NCBI RefSeq assembly: GCF_050003625.1
Contig: NC_134398.1
Location: 73,647,635 to 73,711,634 of the forward strand
Length of the DNA: 64,000 nucleotides
DNA from: Haematobia irritans
Lineage: Eukaryota; Arthropoda; Insecta; Diptera; Muscidae
Direction of reading: 5' to 3'
The stretch's first letter is position 1. Each line of letters opens with the position of its first letter. Below are positions 56,365-64,000 of the stretch, piece after piece. The notes under the pieces are model-generated. The model was not told where the DNA came from, ran no database searches, and saw only the letters and a list, made by a program, of their open reading frames with translations. Both the position numbers and the translations under genes were made by a program.

Positions 56365-57198
56365 TATCTTGTTTTGTGCCAAATTTCACAATAACGGTTT
56401 AAACTTTTGCCCTTTTGCAGATTATGCAACCAAAAAGCAAACCGACTCACGTGTTTCGTTGCAATTTTTTTTTTTCTTGTTACAAAACGAGCTATCAATA
56501 TTATTCTTTTCTCTTTTTTTGAATTTTTTCTAGAATGCTCACATCTATAATAATAGAAATTTTCTTTTGCGGATTTTTTGGACAGACGGATAGCAGATTT
56601 TCCCCTTTGTCGTTTAATTATATATATAATGCATTATTACACAATTTCATTCCTATTGGACATTTTCTATTTTATTTCTGTTGTTATTTATTTTGAAATA
56701 TTTTAATAAAACTTTGCGGACAGACATATAACCACAATTTCGTTCGACAATTTAATTCTTTAATTGCTCACAATTTGCCACTAGATTTTTTTTTAATTTA
56801 GATGTCGTTTTATTTTTCAATTTGGACGTCGATTTGTATACATATATATTTTTTTTAAACAAAATTTTTTTTACATTTCTTCCATAACACTAGTTTCTGT
56901 CAAATATGCATCGTATACTTAGCATACATAGAGCAATGTTGCGAGAAATCGTTTTAAACCACTATTTAGAAATTTAAGAATATTATCTTCCTTTTTTTGC
57001 GTAATACTTTTTTTCATAATATCCGACTTCTATAATAAAGCCGTAACCGAGATCATACTGAGTTGTGATACTTCTTCTCTGTAGCAGTTACCTCATTTCT
57101 CTTTGTGGAATGATCTTCTCTGCTGCTGACTCCTTTTCTCTTGACGAGAGGACCATGTCCTCTCGAAGGACCATGAGCTTCATTTGAATTATTTACTC
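56365..57198. other. No gene seen
   Basis: T-rich sequence. The last 150 bases may contain a degraded part of the Bel-Pao gag-pol junction but nothing can be read with confidence. Confidence 0.4.
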
Positions 57199-58218
57199 TT
57201 AGAGCAATAATAGACCCTGGTTCCCAAAGGGCTTTCCTTTCGGAAAAGGCCAAGAGTTTTCTCAAAATTCCTTATCGTAAAGCATCATTTGACATTTACG
57301 GAATAGGAGAACAAAAACTCTCTGCCAATAAGGAATGCAAATTGGTTCTTTATTCGTCGAGATATAATCTCCGAATACCCATAACTGCAATTGTTCTGCC
57401 GAAAGTAACACAAAAGCCACCTCTGTCTCGTGTACGGTTCCAAATCCCAGCGTACTTAGTGAACTTGATTTGGCGGATCCGTCTTTTAACAAGTCCTCAC
57501 AAAATTGACCTCATTTGTAGGTAATGACTCCGAGAAGTATCTCAATATTGATGGTATCAAGATGAACATCTGTGGAGAAGCATCTGCCTACAATACTGTT
57601 TTTGGTTGGGTGCTAAGTGGACCAATGAAAACGGAGCAAGTGCATTCTTTTTCCGCTAATGTTTTGCCTTCTGAACATTCTTCTCTTAATGAGGTTCTCT
57701 TAAAATTCTGGGAATTGGAGGATATTCCTACTCCCCACCCTATCTCGGTGGAGGACGAATTCTGCGAAGAATTTTATAGGAGAACTACTGTTCGTGGAAC
57801 AGATGGCCGATATATGGTACGTTTACCTTTCAGGAAAGAGTTTCCTGATTCCATTAATCTTGGATCGTCGAGATTCATTGCGCTCGGTCAGTTTTCTCGA
57901 ATGGAACACACTTTGTCAAGTTCAATACAGATCAGTTTCATATGGGTATTTATCATTGGGTCATATGGAAGAGACTTCGTCGGAGGAAGCATTCTCGGAG
58001 GGAAAGTGTTACTCATTTTATCCCCCCATCACGCTGTAGTGCGATCCGAACTCAAAAGTACAAAGTTGCGAATTGTGTTTAATGTTTCTAGAAAATCCAA
58101 ATCTGGATTTTCTCTCAATGATATACTGCTCACTGGCCCTACTCTTCAAACAGACCTTGTATCGACTGTATTGAATTGGAGGAAGTACAGATATGTCTTC
58201 AGCGGTGACAAATTTTAG
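57199..58218 (+). pseudogene. Bel-Pao protease and RT N-part, copy 2
   Basis: LRAIIDPGSQRAF near 57205-57240 holds the retropepsin-like IDPGS catalytic motif. GIGEQKLSANKECKLVLYSS and LRIPITAIVLPKV follow. Frame 57505-58218 gives GNDSEKYLNIDGIK, VFGWVLSGPM, VRLPFRKEFPDS and, after a double frameshift (58000 region), KLRIVFNVSRKS, NDILLTGPTLQ and KYRYVFSGDKF then a stop. In copy 1 the last part reads YRYVFSDDIQKIYRQILVHP, so a short deletion removed motif A here. Confidence 0.88.
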
Positions 58219-59365
58219 TACACCCAGATGATCGACCATATAAAAGAATTCTTTATCAGCAGTCATCTGATAGCGCAATTAAAGATTCCCAACTATCTAC
58301 GGTAACGTTTGGTGTAAACTGCGCTCCCTTTTTGGCTATCCGTACTTTGCTTCAGCTCGCATCTGACTGTGAATCACAGTTCCCAAAAGTAGCAAACACA
58401 CTAAAAAGGAAACTTATGTGGGTGACATACTTTCTGGCGGTTTTTCTTTACAAGAGACAGTAGAGCTTCAAACTCAGTTAATACGTACCCTCAAATCTGC
58501 TGGGTTTCCCCTTAAGAAAATTACAACCAATTATGCTCAACTGCTGAATCATTTGCCTCCCGAAGACATGTACGGTTGTGACTTTTTGAAGTTTGACGAA
58601 TCTAGTTCTACGAAAACTTTAGGCATCAAGTGGAATGGTTTGACTGACCGTTTTTCATATACGTTCAATTTTGTGAAACCAACCCCGAACATTACCAAGC
58701 GAAAAGTTCTCTCGGCGGTCGCTCAATTGTTCGACCCGGCAGGTTGGATAACCCCGATTATTACACGCGCCAAAATGCTAATGCAACAGCTATGGCTTGA
58801 GGGCTTAGAATGGGATTCTCCCATAGGCGAAGAATCCCACATAACATGGGGAAATCTAATTAACGATTTCTCGCATATCACTGATATAAAAATCCCACGT
58901 TGGCTTGGTTATATGCCATCGAATAAAATCTAAATTCATGGATTTTCAGATGCTTCTAAAGCCGCGTACTGCGCATGTGTTTATATTGTGATTAATTCGG
59001 ATTATGGTTCATGCTCGAACTTATTTATCGCCAAGAGTGAAGTCGCTCCATTGAAAACAATATGTCTACCCCCTCTAGAACTCAACGGAGCTGAGTTACT
59101 GGCCAAACTTGTTAATTATGTTTTGTCTGGTTTTGATTTCGAAGTGTGTCAGACATATCTATGGACCGATTCGTCACCTGTATTGGGCTGGTTATCAAAG
59201 CTTCCGTGGTCTTGGGAAACGTTTGTTGCTAACCGTACCACACTTATGACAACCCTGCGGACCTTGGTACACGTGGTTGTACACCCCAGGATCTTGTTAA
59301 CTCGAAGCTATGGTGGAATGGCCCAGCATGGATTACGGCTCCTTCGTCTTCTTGGCCTGAAATGA
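58219..59365 (+). pseudogene. Bel-Pao RT C-part and RNase H, copy 2
   Basis: After the stop the frame resumes with LVHPDDRPYKRILYQQSSD, FGVNCAPFLAIRTLLQLASD and YVGDILSGG (catalytic box at 58415-58426, again with G for D). An A missing near 58405 shifts the frame. Frame 58418-58933 continues with TLGIKWNGLTD, LSAVAQLFDPAGWITP and WGNLINDF, typical of Bel-Pao between RT and RNase H. Frame 58988-59365 carries LELNGAELLAKLV and LWTDSSPVLGWLSKLP (RNase H-like region). Confidence 0.88.
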
Positions 59366-60236
59366 TACCCATAACACATCCGAAACTTGTACAAACACAT
59401 TCAGAACTTGTACAAATTCTCCATGTTACATCGGAAAATTTCTATGTTTCGGAAAGATTTTCCTCATACAGCAAGGCATTAAGAGTAGTTTGTTACATAT
59501 TCCGCTTTTATCGTCGGACACATCCGGATACGAAATCTGAAACTATTTTTCCATGTGTGAACCTTGCCAACAATGAAATATTATTTGTGAAGAAGAGATT
59601 AATCCTTATATCTTAATTTCGCGAATTCAGAGACGAATATAAGGCCGCGTTAAATGGTAGTCAAGTCCCTAAGTAATCCTCTTTATCTACCTTCAATCCA
59701 TTTCTTGATAGCGATCAGATTCTTCGTATTAACGGCCGATTGTCACAGTCAACAATCCCATATAACGAACGCCACCCAATGATTCTCCCGGGAAATTCAC
59801 GGTTTGCCATGGCACATGCAGACTGTAACTTAATGTGCAGAATGGTCCAAACTGAATTTTATATATCCAGGCTAAAACCTCGTATTAAACATATAATTCA
59901 TAAATGTAAGATCTGCATTTTATTTAGGCATAAGGTGTGTTCACAAATGATGGCACCATTATCCTTCGATCGCTGTATTATTTCACCACGTTTCACATTA
60001 CTGCAGTAGACTTCGCTGGTCCATTTGACCTAAAGGGATCGTATTTGCGAAATGCCCCTTAAATAAAGGCATATGTCTCCGTGTTCGTTTGTTTCGCCAC
60101 CAAAGCGGTACACTGGAAACATGTTCAGATTTATCTTCAGCAGCTTTCCAAACCGCTTTTGCGCGATTCGTTGGAAAGCGAGGACTACCCCGAAGGGAAG
60201 TATCGGACAATGGTCGGAATTTTGTGGGGGCTAGCA
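59362..60236 (+). pseudogene. Bel-Pao integrase N-part, copy 2
   Basis: SYSKALRVVCYIFRFYRRTH and the INGRLSQSTIPYNERHPMIL segment precede the zinc-binding region (AMAHADCNLMCRM, HKCKICILFRHK). AVDFAGPFDLKGSYLRNA has the first catalytic D, and CFATKAVHWKHV and SDNGRNFVGAS (second D, shifted) lead to the MITE insertion at 60237. Multiple stops. Confidence 0.85.
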
Positions 60237-61388
60237 CACGCAGAGAAGAAACATGATTGTCACAATCATATTCGAAGAGCAAAATAATATGATAGGAGCT
60301 ATTTTTGCGGCGACCATGTAACATTTTCACCTGCAACCATGTTGGCTCAGTGAACATGGTTCTATAAAAAATATAATAGTCCTCATCTAAAATGTTATTA
60401 TATTGATAAAAAGAATTTTGTTTGAATCAAAATGCAATGGTCACTATCTAAAATGTTGTGGTATTCGTCAAAAATGTTTTTCTTCCACTTTAAAGAACAT
60501 GGTCACAACCTAAAATGTTTTGATCTTTATGAAAAAAAAAACTCTTTTCGTCGTCGAAAAAAGGACGCCACTTGAGAAAAGAAAACACAAAATTAACTTT
60601 ATTTATCTGTTTTTATTTATTTATAAACTAATTCATTGTTTATTTGTATTTATAAAGTCGTGCAAGCAAACATCACATATTTTTACATACTCTATATTGG
60701 TTTAATTTCAACAATAAGTAATCATTCCATATTTACTTCGTGCCTATCAAATGTACCAACACAGACATCATGTAACTGCAAATAAAAATAAATTATACCA
60801 TATATAAAAATGCAGAACAAAAAATAGGTACATTTTTTCCAATTACACTTTCCTTTTTTGTTTTCACATAAAACCACGTGCCACTTCTGAATAAATAAAT
60901 TAACACAAAACAAGTAATTCCGTATTCTCCGTCCATTCTGAGAAACAATCAACACACGACTGACGCGCAAAATGAAAATCGTGTGTACCTGCTCAATGTT
61001 TTTATAAAATTCTTTTCGCTGCAAAAAAATAAAAAAGTAAATGGTCACGAAAACAATATACATGGTATTTATGGCCATGTAATGGTTCTAGACATGTCTA
61101 TACGTAAACTATAAAAAACTTTTTCCTCTACAAAAAAGTAAAAAAATTGAATGGTCAGGTACATGATTTTCCCAACCATGCAATGGTCTCAAATTCTATC
61201 ATTTAAATACTAGAACATGTTTGCGGCATTTGAGAACCATTTCAATGCTTATTGCCAATACATATTTTTCTCCACTCGAAAATTATTTTTACAAAGACAA
61301 AATACATGGTTTTCGCGACAATTACATACTCTAGATAGGCATTAAATGGATGTGACAACCATGTCCAAACATGTTTTTTGTGTGCGTG
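60237..61388. mobile_element. CACGCA-ended MITE inserted in the integrase (1152 bp)
   Basis: Starts CACGCAGAGAAGAAACATG and ends ACATGTTTTTTGTGTGCGTG. The ends agree as CACGCA plus a nearby AAACATG. Flanking CA (60235-60236 and 61389-61390) fits a 2-bp duplication. Bel-Pao copy 1 (near 45065-45080 on the minus strand) reads GGCTAGCAGAGCGCTACTC, the empty site. The interior has repeated CATGGT(C/T) and AAAATGTT words. A fragment is at 43714-43830. No coding capacity. Confidence 0.88.
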
Positions 61389-61946
61389 CAGAGCGCTACT
61401 CAGAGAATTTTCTCAGTTTATAAAAAACGCTGAAACGATAAATCAAACACATATGCTACTCACGGCTTCGAATGGTGTTTCATCCCGCCTTATGCTCCTC
61501 ATATGGGAGGATTGTGGGAAGCAGCTGTGAAAAGTTTCAAGTCCCATTTCAGAAGAATAGCGGGGCCCATAGGTTCACTTTTGAACAATTTTCTACGATT
61601 TTAGCACGTATAGAAGGATTTCTAAATTCTCGCCCTATATCTCCTCTATCAGAAGGTCCTGCGGACCTTAGTGCACTTACACCAGGACACTTTGACGAAC
61701 CGATGGGCAAGGCTGAAGGAGCTTCACCACCAATTTGCAGTGCGTTGGAAGGAAGACTACTTGAAATCACTACAGAAGCGGTATAAGTGGAAGACTCCAC
61801 AAGTTAATGTGAAAATAGGGGATTTAGTCGTAGTAGTAGACGATTTGTTACCCCCTAGTGAATGGCGACTTGGTAGAATTGTAGAAACTCAACCTGGTCA
61901 AGACGGGAGAGTTCGGGTTGCCAAGTGCGCACTGCTGCAGGTATAA
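61389..61946 (+). pseudogene. Bel-Pao integrase C-part with DUF5641-like domain, copy 2
   Basis: After the MITE the frame continues REFSQFIKNAETINQTH, PPYAPHMGGLWEAAVKSFK (catalytic E), then in a shifted frame EQFSTILARIEGFLNSRPIS and ALTPGHF. A deletion follows, then RWARLKELHHQFAVRW, KEDYLKSLQKRYKW and DLLPPSEWRLGRIVETQPGQ, ending RVAKCALLQV at a TAA-type stop near 61946. The last part is the DUF5641-like C-terminal domain of Bel-Pao integrases. Confidence 0.87.
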
Positions 61947-62097
61947 TGAAACGTCCGATAGTAAAATTGTGTTTACTGCCGTATCTGAGTTCTTCTGATT
62001 CCGACTAAAAGGAAAACTTCGATAACAAACAATAATTCTTCACACAAGTGGAGCATTGTTTATCCTTTAACCAAATTTTATTTTTTGTCATTACAGA

Positions 62098-62600
62098 GCA
62101 GAAAGTACCCAGCCAAAGCGCGATTCCGATGTATATCGTTGCATGCTGTGTAAACAATTTCACAGCAAACGCGTATGCCGAAGATTCATCAAAATGAAAC
62201 CGGTAGAGAGATGTCGAACAGTGCGTCAGCTTAAATATTGTGTCAACTACATAGCAAAACGCCACATTGTTGCGTATTGCAAGTCTAAAAACAAATGCCC
62301 AAATGTCGCAACTGTCATCACTCCATGCTGCACCCATATAAACCAAAGCTTTATACTACCGGGAAAACTACTAAAGTCAAGACCAAGCTTACTAATCGGA
62401 GAAAGCTTCAAAATTGTCAACATACCCAAAACCGAGCCCAGAGACCAAAAAGGAAGATTCGTGGCAATTTGAAGAAAACACCTAACCAACTGGCTACTTC
62501 ACAACCATTTATAAACCAACACATCATATCGGATGCCATTCGTTCCTTAGCGACAGTACTTTGTGCCTACCACCATTCTAGCCAATTTCAAGCCCGCCCA
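62098..62600 (+). pseudogene. Gag-like zinc-knuckle fragment
   Basis: From about 62104 the frame gives DVYRCMLCKQFHSKRVCRRF, IKMKPVERCRTVRQLKYCVN and AKRHIVAYCKSKNKC. A frameshift near 62300 then gives KCRNCHHSMLHPYKP and a basic region (TKLTNRRKLQNC, KRKIRGNLKK). Spacing of Cys and His is the same as in the zinc knuckles of the Bel-Pao gag at 48390-48170, so it is probably a gag relic of a related family. It lies downstream of the Bel-Pao copy, where a gag is not expected. No complete gene. Confidence 0.6.
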
Positions 62601-63161
62601 GCAAAAAAAAGCGTCGCCAAAAAAGTAATGAAAATGTTCTTTTTGGATCCGGAAGTGGTGCAAGATTGACGCAGATGATGAATTTAACATAGGCTTGTCA
62701 TAGAACGGAAGTCCTCCATTTCAACAGTCGTTGCACTGAATTTGCATCACTTTTTTAGGTGTGATCCGAATTCAATGTTTTGGATGTAAATTAAAAAATT
62801 CTGTGATATTTTGTCAAATTAATAATTTTTCACAATTTTTCATAGATTCTAACGCTTGTTGGAAACGCTTGACCTCAAATATTTTTGAAAATTCACAATG
62901 TTTTCAGATTGGATTTAGCATTTTTTTTGACAAAATTTAAATGATTTGTACCATTTTATGAATTCTTACTCTGTTTGTAACCTATTTGAAACCAAAAAAG
63001 TTAAAATTGCCCATTAAAAATATGAAAAAACAAGTTATAAAAAATTGAATTAAAAGAACTTCCTGGGTAGTTAAAATAAAGAACATAAAATAAAGAAAGT
63101 GAACCTTCTGGTAGTGCTTTTAAAGTTGAGCCTTTGGAGAACGTCAATTTTTTTTGCTGGG
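62597..63161. mobile_element. CCCAGC-ended MITE (565 bp)
   Basis: Starts CCCAGCAAAAAAAAGCGTCG and ends CGTCAATTTTTTTTGCTGGG, flanked by CG on both sides (62595-62596 and 63162-63163). Relatives lie at 1-37, 502-1648, 2240-2836 and 27916. Noncoding. Confidence 0.8.
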
Positions 63162-63168
63162 CGGTGCC

Positions 63169-64000
63169 ATGTCTAAACATGGCTGTTTAGCCTTAGTCAT
63201 TATATATAGAAATTTGATAGGATTTGAATGAATTAAATTAACTTTAAATGTAACGTAAATACATTTTGAAAGTCATTGAATTTGAAAACGATATATACCA
63301 AAACAAGTATCGGCAGGAATGTCAAAAATGCTTAAAAACTTTAGAATGTTCTAAAAATAAAAATAAATGAAGTTGATAGGTTTCTTAGCTAGTGGAAAAG
63401 ATACAATCTTTCTGTTTTTTGTAAGCCGCGACCCAGGCCACTAGGTGAGAGTTGATCATCTTAAAATAAATTGTAAATTGAAATCTGACCCACTTGTGTT
63501 TACTTCTAATTGGCTTTACTTATTGTTTTGGGTTACGATACCTCATTGCTCGAGATATCATTTCCTAACAATATAACTAAACTCTTCTGCTTGACAGTTT
63601 CATCCACCAATTATTTCTCCAAACGTCTCGCTTGTGGGAGCTATCCTTCTCTGGGATTGCAAATACAGTCCAAAAACACAACTACAATCTTGGAGCATTG
63701 TGTCCAGCTCTCTATACTGTCCACCGTTGATGCTCACTAGACCCTTCTCCATCCCCCCATTTATATTCATAAACTAACGATGAATGTCAATTCTAACTAC
63801 CGTTAAGTGAATCTATTTCTAGACAAAAGTTCGTCTCCGAAACATGTGCCCGTGTACTGTTCTATAAATAGACATCATTGACTGTATGTGTTAATGAATA
63901 CATGCAGCCAAGCAAGAAAAGAATAAACAAAGTCACATTTGGTTGTTGATGAGTATAAAAGCTAAGTGGATAGTGTGTTTAGTTAGAAAATTGATGGTAC
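63169..64000. repeat. Possible LTR or unassigned repeat at the window end
   Basis: Begins TGTCTAAACATGG, and 63661-63773 is shared with 44769-44880. It contains a TATAAATAG box-like sequence near 63864 and AATAAA near 63922. These would fit an LTR promoter and polyadenylation signal, but the partner LTR is not in the window. The final bases (GTGGATAGTGTGTT) begin the plus-strand tRNA-like module again. Confidence 0.3.

Larger units (their letters stand above)
57199..61950 (+). mobile_element. Bel-Pao retrotransposon, degenerate copy 2
   Basis: Same family as copy 1 but on the plus strand. Homology starts near 57230 with FLSEKAKSFLKIPYRK and runs to the end of the integrase C-terminal domain at 61946. 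Gag is missing. A 1152-bp MITE interrupts the integrase. Compared with copy 1, it retains the RT-RNase H linker but has a 16-nt deletion at the RT motif A. Confidence 0.9.

Overview
The window reads as heterochromatin-like or deep intergenic/intronic DNA from a higher fly, most likely a muscid close to the horn fly or stable fly. The base composition is strongly AT-rich and the gaps between elements are intron-poor and gene-poor. Two mariner copies (33.4-34.7 kb and 55.3-56.4 kb) have termini and transposase sequence that look like Himar1, the Haematobia irritans mariner. I found no convincing host protein gene, no rRNA, no intact tRNA and no CRISPR. Almost everything recognisable is a transposable element or its debris, and many are nested inside one another.

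Layout. 0-2.8 kb: CCCAGC-ended MITEs, an 80-bp tandem repeat and tRNA-like modules. 2.8-9.3 kb: one minus-strand Jockey-like LINE (PHD-type ORF1, AP endonuclease, reverse transcriptase) split by three insertions: a tRNA-derived SINE, a deleted piggyBac and a TA-flanked MITE. 10.2-14.2 kb: a Tc1-like scrap, a MITE, and a second MITE interrupted by a DD37E Tc1/mariner element. 14.6-23.1 kb: three copies of a 1.56-1.59 kb inverted-repeat element carrying three spliced exons of a DUF4806-like protein; two are fused head-to-tail with no spacer. 23.9-31.1 kb: a DD34D mariner and two inverted, internally deleted DD37D-type elements. 33.4-40.5 kb: a Himar1-like mariner, two dispersed elements built of tandem repeats, a hAT-type element and MITEs. 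44.9-50.7 kb (minus) and 57.2-61.95 kb (plus): two degenerate Bel-Pao elements in inverted orientation, each with a foreign insertion. Between them lie a long tandem-repeat element (52.0-54.2 kb) and a truncated Himar1-like copy. 62.0-64 kb: a gag-like zinc-knuckle fragment, another CCCAGC MITE and a possible LTR.

Functionally, none of the transposase or polymerase genes is intact: all show frameshifts, stops or deletions. The one coding unit that remains open in two copies with consensus splice sites is the DUF4806-like cargo of the CCCAGCTAGCA element, which is the most interesting system here. Target-site duplications, and for several insertions an uninterrupted comparison copy in the same window, allow the order of insertion to be read directly.
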